From: Synechococcus sp. ATX 2A4
Lineage (GTDB): Bacteria > Cyanobacteriota > Cyanobacteriia > PCC-6307 > Cyanobiaceae
DNA: 64,000 nt
Direction: 5' to 3'
Assembly (NCBI RefSeq): GCF_024346375.1
Contig: NZ_JAGQCV010000013.1
Coordinates: forward strand, 1 to 64,000
Each line of letters starts with the position of its first letter. Positions within the stretch are counted from its first letter, which is position 1. This document shows positions 17,031 to 24,908 of this stretch, piece by piece. The notes beneath the pieces are model-generated. The model made no database searches. It had not been told where the DNA came from and was given only the letters and a program-made list of their open reading frames with translations. A program made the position numbers and the translations under genes.

Positions 17031-17062
17031 ACCGTATGGTCTCCACTCAACTGGAGAGTCAA
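17031..17062 (-). promoter_or_regulatory. MerR-type promoter/operator, copy 2
   Basis: The element is identical to copy 1 at 30 of 32 positions. The two differences are compensatory: CTCCA-GTTGAG-TGGAG here against CTCCC-GTTGAG-GGGAG there, preserving the dyad. The spacing to the start codon (22 bp) is also nearly the same. Confidence 0.78.
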
Positions 17063-17110
17063 GACTGGCCGGTGGGTCTGCCCTGTGAAGCGCAGCGCAA
17101 GCGGGTGGGG

Positions 17111-17764
17111 TCAGCCCATCGCCTGCCGTAGCGCGAACAATCCGAACGCCAGAAACAAGCCGCCACTGAGGCGGTAAAGCAGTTGCTCGCTGATCTTCTG
17201 GCCGATCCACTTACCGGCTCCCACCGCCAGCCCGGTGACCAGCGCATGGCCACCGAGGGTTCCCGCCAGCAGCGCGCAAAAGGGAAAGGAGGGCGCCGTG
17301 GCCAGAAAGATGGTGGCGAACTGGGTGCGATCACCCAGCTCTGCGATGAACACCAGCGCGAAGGATTCCCAGATCACCGCCAGGGGCGTGGTGATCCGTT
17401 GGTGGCGCTCGGCCGCCTCGACCGCCTCTTGGGCATCGCCGGCCTCGGCCGCGGCGGCCCCCGGTGCCATCGCCTGGGCATCGATCAGCAACTTGATGCC
17501 GAAGCCGAGAAACAGCACCGACGCCAGCCAGGGCACCACTGAGGGCGGCAGCAGCTCCCGCAGGCCGTAGCCCATGGCCAGCGAGATCACCGTGACCGCC
17601 GTGAGGGCAGCAAAGGAACCGATGAACACCCAGCGGGCCCGGTGGCGGGCCGCCAGGATCAGCGCCATGAAAAAGGTCTTGTCGCCCAGCTCCGCCAGGG
17701 TGATGGCGGTAAAGCTGGAGCCGAAAGCGGCGGCCCCATGGCCCGAGAGAAAGGGAAACACCAT
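17111..17764 (-). CDS. mnx: UPF0016/GDT1 manganese transporter (Mnx/PAM71 type)
   Basis: A 217-aa protein with about six membrane segments and the duplicated family signature ExGDKT/ExGDRT: ITLAELGDKTFFMALIL (residues 21-37) and FIAELGDRTQFATIFLA. A cytoplasmic acidic loop of about 35 residues separates the halves. In Synechocystis the homologue moves manganese across thylakoid or plasma membranes. The neighbourhood (DUF305, Grx-MauE, CDF) is metal-related. ATG 17764 fits. Confidence 0.87.
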   Translation of the reverse strand: MVFPFLSGHGAAAFGSSFTAITLAELGDKTFFMALILAARHRARWVFIGSFAALTAVTVISLAMGYGLRELLPPSVVPWLASVLFLGFGIKLLIDAQAMAPGAAAAEAGDAQEAVEAAERHQRITTPLAVIWESFALVFIAELGDRTQFATIFLATAPSFPFCALLAGTLGGHALVTGLAVGAGKWIGQKISEQLLYRLSGGLFLAFGLFALRQAMG

Positions 17765-17975
17765 GCGCTCACAAACGCCCTGAAGGGGTCTGAACCAAGG
17801 CGTCAGGGGCGCTCAACGGGGCGTTTGGTCCACGTCTTGCCACTATGCCCGCTCCCTCTCCCGCCACAGCCGCTGATCCGTAGGCGTGCCAACCCGTGGG
17901 CGCCTTGCTCGTCTCACAGGACGGAGCACCGTGGCTGGACCCAGGCCCAAAGATCAGGACCAGCGACCTTGAGCC

Positions 17976-18884
17976 TCAACCCTCGTCCCAACCGAATCCC
18001 TGGTCGTCCCAGGCTTTGGGATCGTCAAGCGGTTCGAGATGCGTGAGCACGTGGGTGCGGGGCAGCGCATGGGCGATCTGCCGCTCCAGACGGTCGCAGA
18101 GATCGTGGCCGGCCTGCACCGTCCAGTCGCCCGGCACCAGCACATGGAAGGCCACGAAGCGGCGTGACCCGGCCACGCGCGTGCGCAGGGCGTGGAACTT
18201 CAGCTCCGGCGTGGCATGGGCGGCAAGCAAGTTTTCGAGCTGTTTCTGGTCAGCCTCGGGCAGGGCCCGATCGAGCAGGCCGGAGGCGGTTTCGTGCAAC
18301 AGCTTCCAGCCGGTGAACAGGATGTTGAGCGCCACCGCGATGGCGATCAGCGGGTCAAGGATCGTCAGGCCCGTGAGCTTCACCAGGCCAATTCCCAGCA
18401 CCACCGCAACCGAGGTCCACACGTCGGTGAGCAGGTGATACGCATCGGCCCGCAAGGTGATCGAGTGGAAGCGGCGCGCCGCCCGCAGCAGCAACCAGGC
18501 CACTAGGCCGTTGAGGGCCGTGGCCACCAACGACAGCACCAGGCCAAGGCCCAGTTGCTCCAGGGGCTCTGGCTGCTGCAGGCGCCCGGCGGCCGCCGAG
18601 ATGATCGCCAGCGCCGCCACCACGATCAGCACGCTCTCCAGACCGCTGGAGAAGTATTCGGCTTTGAAGTGGCCGTAGGGATGCGTGCGGTCGGCCGGCT
18701 TGGCGGCAAGCGTGAGCGCCCAGAAGGCGCCGAGCGCCGCCACCAGGTTCACGCCGGATTCGATTGCATCGGAGAGCAGCCCCACTGAGCCGGTGAGCTT
18801 CCAGGCCGCGGTTTTGAGCACGATCGTGGCCACCGCCGCCGCCACCGAAACCAGGGTGTAGGTGCGGGGTGAGGCGAATCCCAT
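17976..18884 (-). CDS. Cation diffusion facilitator transporter
   Basis: A 302-aa CDF-family metal/proton antiporter. Six membrane segments are visible, with GLLSDAIESGVNLVAAL (the D-x3-E-type metal site on TM2), the HPYGHFKAEYFSSGLES loop, and TLRADAYHLLTDVWTSVAVVLG (HxxxD on TM5). The cytoplasmic C-terminal domain ends in ALPRTHVLTHLEPLDD. The metal (Zn, Fe or Mn) cannot be decided. The reading frame extends cleanly from ATG 18884. Confidence 0.9.
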   Translation of the reverse strand: MGFASPRTYTLVSVAAAVATIVLKTAAWKLTGSVGLLSDAIESGVNLVAALGAFWALTLAAKPADRTHPYGHFKAEYFSSGLESVLIVVAALAIISAAAGRLQQPEPLEQLGLGLVLSLVATALNGLVAWLLLRAARRFHSITLRADAYHLLTDVWTSVAVVLGIGLVKLTGLTILDPLIAIAVALNILFTGWKLLHETASGLLDRALPEADQKQLENLLAAHATPELKFHALRTRVAGSRRFVAFHVLVPGDWTVQAGHDLCDRLERQIAHALPRTHVLTHLEPLDDPKAWDDQGFGWDEG

Positions 18885-19477
18885 TGGAATCGGTTGTGGT
18901 GGTTGGGAGGCGTTCCCTGGCGATGCTGATACCGCAGCGCGCGGCTGGAGGCAAAGATGCAGAAACCGGGAGGCAATCTTGGCAGGTCAAAGGCCACCCG
19001 AGCTTGACCTTGAAGGTTTCATCCCCTGGGCGCAGAACCGGCCACAGGAGGTGGAGCTTGAGCCGGCCCAGGGATTTCGATGGCGCATGGCAAGAAATTG
19101 AAGCTCAATCACGCCGCCGGATGGAGCATGAACGAAATTGCGCCTGATCAGCATTGAACTGTGGAGTCAGCTGGGTCGCCACATGCCATCAACCGTCGAT
19201 GCGTCCATGGTGGAGCCTTGGGCAACTTGATCGAGTGGACATCAACGCAATGGAGGCAACGTCAACTGGATTGAGCAAAAGGCAACTGGATGGAGACAAC
19301 GTCAGCTAGATGGAGCCAAAGCCAACAAGTCTGTCGACCTGAAGATCACCTTGAAATGAGCGTTCAGCATCGCCGCACGGACACGGGCCCAGGTGTTCGC
19401 CAGCACTCTTACTGTCACCTTAAACAAAACAACGCTCAGATCGGCTTTAGCTGGAGTTGGCAAAGAGCTGAAAATCC
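18885..19477. other. Intergenic stretch with short degenerate repeats
   Basis: No gene is supported. Between 19236 and 19332 a loose unit of about 20 bp recurs (CAACTGGAT-TGAGCAAAAGG, CAACTGGATGGAGACAACGT, CAGCTAGATGGAGCC). The part after 19333 should contain the pstS promoter. A cttaaacaaaa segment near 19420 is only weakly like a Pho box. Confidence 0.45.
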
Positions 19478-20512
19478 ATGATCCGCCCCCAGCCCGAAAG
19501 CAGCACCAAACGTGGCCAGACGTTGCTGCCGTTGTCCCTGGTGGCGGTGCTCCTGAGCACAAGTGCCTGCGGTGATGGCACCCGCCGGCTGCCGTCGATC
19601 AATGGGGCTGGAGCCTCCTTCCCGGCGCCTGCCTACCAACGCTGGGCGGGAGACTACAAGGAGTCGAAAGGCTATCTAGTGAATTACCAGTCGGTGGGCT
19701 CTGGTCAAGGGGTGCGCTCGTTCCTGGCGGGGTCGGTGGATTTCGGAGCCACCGATGAGCAGCTCAGCGATGAGGAGTTCAAGGCCGGCATGGCCAGTCA
19801 ACGCGGCGCCGTGCAGATTCCCATGCTGGGCGGCACAATCAGCCCTGCGTATAACAATCCCGACTGTCCTGATCTCAAGCTCACCCAGACGCAACTCGCG
19901 GATATCTTCCTCGGTAAAATCAAGAATTGGAGCGAGCTGGGTTGCCCGGCCCGCACGCTGGTTGCGGTGCATCGCTCCGATGGAGCTGGTACCACATTCA
20001 ACTTCACAAACTCGCTCGCCTGTTTCTCTCCGGAATGGAAGAGCAAGGTCGGCGTAGGCAAGGCAGTGAACTGGCCGGTTGGGCTCGGCGCCAGGGGCAA
20101 TGAAGGTGTGGCAGGCCTGATTCAAAACACACCCGGCTCAATTGGCTATGTGAACCAAGCGTTTCTGCGTGGTGTGGTGAAACCTGCCGCACTGCAGAAC
20201 AAAGCCGGCCAGTTTGTGTTGGCAAATTCAGAATCTGGGGCAGCAGCAGCCAACAACATCAAACTTGACGAGCGCCTTGGCGGCGAAGACTGCAACCCCG
20301 ATGGTGCGCAAAGCTTCCCAATCGTGGCCTTCACCTGGATCCTTGCCTTCCAAAGTGGTCAAGGTAAAGACAAGGCAGAAGCCGTTCGCACGTTCCTGAC
20401 CTGGGCGCTGGAAGAAGGTCCGCAGCAACAGGCTGCCGGGCTCGGCTTCGTGCCACTGACGGGCGATGTACTGGAACGTGCCAGAGCAGAGGTGGCCAAA
20501 ATCAAAGACTGA
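19478..20512 (+). CDS. pstS: Phosphate ABC transporter substrate-binding protein PstS
   Basis: A 344-aa periplasmic phosphate-binding lipoprotein or secreted protein. It has an N-terminal hydrophobic segment ending LLSTSAC (lipobox-like), then INGAGASFPAPAYQRWAGDY and NYQSVGSGQGVRSFLAGSVDFGATD, which bind phosphate. Next are IPMLGGTISPAYN, HRSDGAGTTFNFTNSL and GNEGVAGLIQNTPGSIGYV. The other pst genes are not adjacent. ATG 19478 gives a natural signal sequence. A GC-rich hairpin without T tract follows at 20569. Confidence 0.94.
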   Translation: MIRPQPESSTKRGQTLLPLSLVAVLLSTSACGDGTRRLPSINGAGASFPAPAYQRWAGDYKESKGYLVNYQSVGSGQGVRSFLAGSVDFGATDEQLSDEEFKAGMASQRGAVQIPMLGGTISPAYNNPDCPDLKLTQTQLADIFLGKIKNWSELGCPARTLVAVHRSDGAGTTFNFTNSLACFSPEWKSKVGVGKAVNWPVGLGARGNEGVAGLIQNTPGSIGYVNQAFLRGVVKPAALQNKAGQFVLANSESGAAAANNIKLDERLGGEDCNPDGAQSFPIVAFTWILAFQSGQGKDKAEAVRTFLTWALEEGPQQQAAGLGFVPLTGDVLERARAEVAKIKD

Positions 20513-20924
20513 ATCGATTCCGCAGCGCCCGCTGCTGGCTCAATGGCTGAGTCACTACTGGCATAGTCAACCCCCGATATGGTCGGGGGTTGGGGGTGTG
20601 AGATTGGGCTTTGGCGTTGAGCAGTTGGCTAGGCCCATGGCTTGATCCAGTACAGATCGTTGCGGACGAACTTGATCGTTCGCTGCGCTTAGAACAGTGG
20701 CTCACAGTTGCGCCTGGCGAGAACACATCACCGTGGAACTCTGAGCCAATGGCAGCCCGAACAGCCCTCACCTGGACGCGTGCTGACACCGATTGACCCA
20801 GTGACCCAGGCCCTGGGTCACTCGGCCTGGTGACCCAAGGTAGCCCGACTGCACAAGGCCAAGCCCGCTGGCGGCTCGGTGCATCAGATCCCACCAGGGA
20901 TTGGTGAGGTATGGTTGGACTGGA
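20513..20924. other. Intergenic stretch between pstS and tRNA-Pro
   Basis: No gene is supported. It contains the hairpin at 20569-20591 and the tRNA promoter region. The repeated GTGACCCAGG/GGTGACCCAAGG words near 20800-20835 are short direct repeats. Confidence 0.5.
20569..20591 (+). terminator. Hairpin after pstS
   Basis: An AACCCCC/GGGGGTT perfect stem with a short loop lies 57 bp after the pstS stop. No T tract follows, so it may terminate weakly or stabilise the 3' end of the mRNA. Confidence 0.45.
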
Positions 20925-20998
20925 CGGGGCGTGGCGCAGCTTGGTAGCGCGGGTGCTTTGGGAGCACTAGGTCGCAGGTTCGAATCCTGTCGCCCCGA
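20925..20998 (+). tRNA. tRNA-Pro (anticodon TGG)
   Basis: A complete cloverleaf of 74 nt: acceptor stem CGGGGCG/CGCCCCG with discriminator A, D arm GCGC/GCGC, anticodon stem GGTGC/GCACT with loop TTTGGGA (anticodon TGG), and T arm GCAGG-TTCGAAT-CCTGT. No CCA is encoded. Its 3' part, from the base before the anticodon loop, is the left attachment site of the 27-kb element. Confidence 0.96.
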
Positions 20999-21005
20999 TT
21001 GACTT
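20955..21005 (+). repeat. Left attachment site (51-bp direct repeat)
   Basis: It begins GCTTTGGGAGCACTAGG inside the tRNA anticodon arm and ends GATTGACTT just past the tRNA. It is identical over all 51 bases to 47899-47949, and the flanks differ immediately outside. Confidence 0.95.
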
Positions 21006-22010
21006 CTCGGCTACTTCTGATCCAAGCGGGAGCTGAGCGGGAGCTGGCTGCTTCTTCCTTCAAGGCGAGGTCTTCTAAGCGCATCCTCTGAAGCACGACC
21101 TCTCAACCCTGCTGCTGGAACAGCGCGGAAGCTGAGAGGGCATCTCAGGGTTTGAGGCGCTCGCTGCGGGTGCTCTGGTTTGAGACCCAGAGAGGCGTCG
21201 GTTGTGAGCATCACCGTTGCAGAAGGATTCAAAACACGTGTCAGGTACCCCCACACCGAGCGGTTCTGGTTTCTGTGCGTAGCCGTGTCTCACTTGATTG
21301 GAGGCGACCTTCACCCCTCCGCTGCGTCGGCCTCCCCTGTGGAGGCATCCATAGGAAGTCTGTAGGGACAGGGGCGCCCGTCAGTTCATGGTCGCCCTCC
21401 TCCGCTGGGTGAGCATGGGCAACGTGCCTGAGAGGTCCTGCCGTATGTATCGACATGGCAGTAGCGGAAGTGGCTTTCTGATCTGCCGATGTCGGAGCCC
21501 GCTTGTGCATGTCCCCGAGGCACAGCATAGAAATCTGCATTCAGTCTCCCTGCTTCGGGGAAGGCCAGATGTCCATGGATCGCAGGGTTGAATTCACCTG
21601 AAAGCCGCAACTTGCCGCAACTCATTAGGGGAAACCCTACTTGAATTCAACTTGGAGCAATCGCTCAGGAGGTGTACATTGAACGTAGTGACGTCGGTGA
21701 CTCCTCTGTTCATGGCCAAGGCGAATTCATCCTGTGGCAAGATCTTGCTGCTCAACGTGAAAGATGCCGAGGCTGCCCTGATCAGGGGGCTCGTCATGAA
21801 GGACCGATTTCACTCGCAACGATGGATTCGCGTGGTAGGGGCGCTGCTCCTGCGTGCCGGATCCATCGGTGCACATCCGAAAGAAACGGCCCCTGATGGG
21901 GCCTGCTCTTCCAGCCATGGACGTTCTGCTGCCTTGCGTATCGCCCGTGGTTCTTCACCATCCGGAAGGACCTGGTCCTTCGGCAACCCATACATCGTTT
22001 CGTATGAATT
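21006..22010. other. Left end of the element, no firm gene
   Basis: About 1 kb with several overlapping open frames but none convincing. It contains the tandem 11-mer pair at 21026 and a second word, GCCGCAACTTGC (21604-21615), in a local tandem. That word recurs at 47820-47831 near the right end. A frame at 21652-22014 (VKDAEAALIRGLVMKD) cannot be excluded as a small gene or remnant. Confidence 0.4.
21026..21047 (+). repeat. Tandem 11-mer (candidate integrase arm site), left
   Basis: GCGGGAGCTG-A-GCGGGAGCTG-G: two copies of a 10-11-bp word in direct tandem, 20 bp inside the left att site. The identical 22-bp sequence occurs in the same orientation at 47775-47796, just upstream of a possible start of the integrase. 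Confidence 0.65.
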
Positions 22011-24185
22011 ATGAACTCTCTTTCTATCTCAAGTGTATCGCCGAACCACGAGCGATCACAACACTTTCTGGCGCTGCTGGGCAAAAAGCCGGCAACCACT
22101 TGCCTGCGCGCGGTTTACCCGAAGGGCCACGCGAAGTTGACGGAGCCCAAGCGCGATCGAGGCCGTAAACACCCCTGCTGGGACTCGGCGCAAGTAGAGA
22201 GGTGGCAGCATGAGGGCCTCAACGTCTACGTCGTCATCAACGATGGTGGCCAAAGTGACCAATCCATCTCCAGCTGCCGGGCTCTGTTCTGTGAGTGGGA
22301 CAACCGCGAGAAGGACTGGCAACTGACGGCCTGGCAGGAGCTGGGTCTCCCGGAGCCGACGATGCAGGTGGACAGCGGTGGTCGCTCGATCCATTCCTAC
22401 TGGGTGTTCGAGGAACCGATCGAACCCTCCTGCTGGCGTGATCTGCAGGCCCGACTGCTGGCCCACACCGGCTCGGACCTCACCTTGAAAAACCTCTCCA
22501 GGGTGATGCGGCTGCCGGGCTGCTACTACCTGAAAGCCCCACAGGACGTTCAGCCGCTTGTGATGACCGAGATCGTCAGTGAGGCTGGCGTTCGCTACAC
22601 GGCGGAGCAGCTGGAGCAGGTGTTGCCCCCGTTGGTGGAGGGTAAGGCGGTGGCCAGCGAGGTGGCGGCTTCTGCTGCAAGTGACACTGCCACCACCAGC
22701 CACCAGCCCCGCGACCTGGCTGACATCAAAGCGGCGCTCTCGCTCATCCCGGCAGCGGTGCCTGACACGGGTCAGTACCCCATGTACCGGAATCTGCTCT
22801 GGGGCCTGATCGATGCCTGCCGCCAGGTCGGTGCTGACGTGGAGGTGGCCAAAGCGATGTTGCGCGAGCATTCACCGCAGTTCAAGGAGCTCGACCAGGT
22901 TGCGGCCTCGTCTTGCGACAAGGTGACCGCCGGCACTTTCTGGTACCACGCGCAGCAGGCGGGGTGGAAGCCCCGTCCTGTTGGGTCCCATGCCACAAGC
23001 GGCAAGGGCAAGGAAGGGAAGAAGGAGAAAGTGGTATGCCAGCGCCTCGGCCCCGCCCAGGTGCGGGAACTGCTGCTGGAGAAGTTGGGGTTGGTGCGCT
23101 TGAACGTGCGGACCCGCTCGATCCACCTGCCTGATGCAGTGCTCTCGGGTGATGATGCCAGCCGTCTCTACCTGAAGCTGAGCACCGAGGAGATCTCCTG
23201 GCCGAAGGAGACGACCTACGACGCGCTGATCTACCACGCGCACAGATCTCCTTTTGACCCTGCCCTGGAGGATCTGAACCGTCTGGTGTCGGGTGTGCGT
23301 CCGTTGCCGCAGGAGCAGTGGCAGCGGCTCGATCAGCTGCTGCTGGGCATCGATGATCCTGTCGCCGCTGCCTTTCTGCCCCGCTATCTGGTGGCTGCAG
23401 TGGCGAGGCTGCATGCGCCCGGCTGCGATGTGCATCAGAGCCCTGTGCTGATCGGTCCGCAGGGGATCGGCAAGTCCCGTCTGGGCCGGGTGCTGTTTGG
23501 CGAAGCCCACTACGGGGATCAGCTCAGCAACAAGCTGGATGTGGATGACGTCACCCGGATGCAGCGCTTCTGGTGCCTGGAGCTGGCGGAGCTGGACGGC
23601 ATCACCAGACGGTCGGATCTGGAGGCGTTCAAAGCGTTTATGACTCGCACCGTCGATGTGGAGCGTCGCAAGTACGGCCGCAGCGAGGAGTCGATGCCAC
23701 GTCGGACCGTGTTCTGGGGGACCTCGAACAGCTCGCCGCTGCGCGATCCCAGCGGCGCTCGTCGCTTTGTCTGCATCCCGCTGGCCAAGCAGCCTTTACC
23801 AGTGGCCCAAGTGGAACTTCACCGCGCCGCGATCTGGGCCAAAGCGGTGGAGCAGTATCACGCCGGTATGTCCTGGTGGAGCACGCCAGAAGAAGCCGCT
23901 CAGATTGAAGAGCGCAATGGTGACCACCAACAGGTGGATCCCTGGGTTGCCGAAGTGGAAGAGATCGTGGCGAGGGAGAGAACCCGGTACGCGGCGATCA
24001 AGCACCCAGCGACTAAGTTCCATGTCACCTACGAGGTGATTTACACCCACCTGGAGATTCCCAAGAGCCAGCTGAACAACCATATCCACAAACGCATCAG
24101 GCAGATCATGGAGGGGATGGGTTGGCTATGGGTTCGCATCCCATTTGACGGCAAGACCAAGCGTTGCTGGCTGCCTGGTGGCTGA
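22011..24185 (+). CDS. PrimPol-VapE replication protein
   Basis: A 724-aa protein. Residues 1-200 resemble an archaeo-eukaryotic-type primase-polymerase (CRALFCEWDNREKDWQ, VDSGGRSIHSYWVFEEP, LSRVMRLPGCYYLK). The C-terminal part is a VapE/D5-like SF3-type ATPase: Walker A LIGPQGIGKSR (G482-S489), RFWCLELAELDGI (Walker B region), the RRTVFWGTSNSSPLRDPSGARRFVCI arginine-finger region, and a C-terminal winged helix. Such proteins start replication of phage satellites and tRNA-integrating cyanobacterial elements. A perfect terminator follows directly. It is probably the initiator of element replication; the primase catalytic Asp residues are not certain by eye. Confidence 0.85.
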   Translation: MNSLSISSVSPNHERSQHFLALLGKKPATTCLRAVYPKGHAKLTEPKRDRGRKHPCWDSAQVERWQHEGLNVYVVINDGGQSDQSISSCRALFCEWDNREKDWQLTAWQELGLPEPTMQVDSGGRSIHSYWVFEEPIEPSCWRDLQARLLAHTGSDLTLKNLSRVMRLPGCYYLKAPQDVQPLVMTEIVSEAGVRYTAEQLEQVLPPLVEGKAVASEVAASAASDTATTSHQPRDLADIKAALSLIPAAVPDTGQYPMYRNLLWGLIDACRQVGADVEVAKAMLREHSPQFKELDQVAASSCDKVTAGTFWYHAQQAGWKPRPVGSHATSGKGKEGKKEKVVCQRLGPAQVRELLLEKLGLVRLNVRTRSIHLPDAVLSGDDASRLYLKLSTEEISWPKETTYDALIYHAHRSPFDPALEDLNRLVSGVRPLPQEQWQRLDQLLLGIDDPVAAAFLPRYLVAAVARLHAPGCDVHQSPVLIGPQGIGKSRLGRVLFGEAHYGDQLSNKLDVDDVTRMQRFWCLELAELDGITRRSDLEAFKAFMTRTVDVERRKYGRSEESMPRRTVFWGTSNSSPLRDPSGARRFVCIPLAKQPLPVAQVELHRAAIWAKAVEQYHAGMSWWSTPEEAAQIEERNGDHQQVDPWVAEVEEIVARERTRYAAIKHPATKFHVTYEVIYTHLEIPKSQLNNHIHKRIRQIMEGMGWLWVRIPFDGKTKRCWLPGG

Positions 24186-24238
24186 GGCCAGTAGGTCTCA
24201 GCCACCAGCGGCCCAGCCCATATCGGGCTGGGCTTTTT
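24177..24238 (+). terminator. Double hairpin with rho-independent terminator
   Basis: The first hairpin, GGTGGCTGAG/CTCAGCCACC (24177-24206), overlaps the stop codon of the PrimPol gene. The second, GCCCAGCCC-ATATC-GGGCTGGGC (24211-24233), is followed by T5 and is a textbook terminator. Confidence 0.9.
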
Positions 24239-24908
24239 CCTGGGGTCTGCCTTCTGGCACGCGGCGCCAACAGCCAGGGAGCTGGGGGGGGGGGGGGTAC
24301 AACCAGCCGGCGGCCGGCCACCTGCCAACCAAACCGCCACCCGCGATCACCCCAGATTAGTCAAGGATTCTTGACAGATCGGTTTGCCCCGCCACCCGCG
24401 CCACCCAACTTACTCAACTTCTGAAAAGAGTGAAAAAGGGGGGGGAGATGGGTAGCCCTAAGAAACCGAATCAGGGTCACAGCTTCAGGGAAGGCGAACA
24501 AGTGAGTTTTGCCTGGCGCGGTTGGCGTACAAGGGTAAAACCACTGGTATGACTTGAGTCTGTCGGGTAGTTCGGGTGGCAATCGGGTGGCGGCAGGGTG
24601 GCACCCGCCTGGTGAAACCCCTGGCTCTCTGGTTGGGGTCGCCTGGCGGGCTTTACCAATCCTGGTTCGGCTGAAGACAGCAGGCAAGTGAAAAAGCTGA
24701 TATTTAGTGATTCTATTTGTGGTGCAGTTACCAGTCCACGTTGACCGCAAGCCCGATGCAACACTTTTCAAGTTTTCATTTTTTCAGCGCGCTGGAAAAC
24801 GGGCTGATTGTCGTTTCAGGGTTCCTGCCGCTGCTTCCAACTGACTTAATCATTGGGTGGAAGTGGCGGGAGGCCTGGAACACCAACCCATGATTTTGGA
24901 GCAGGACG
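24239..24908. other. Intergenic stretch with a G14 run
   Basis: About 670 bp without a supported gene. It contains an uninterrupted run of 14 G (24284-24297) and a G8 run near 24438, prone to slippage or quadruplex formation. The promoter for the helicase gene is expected near the right end. Confidence 0.5.
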
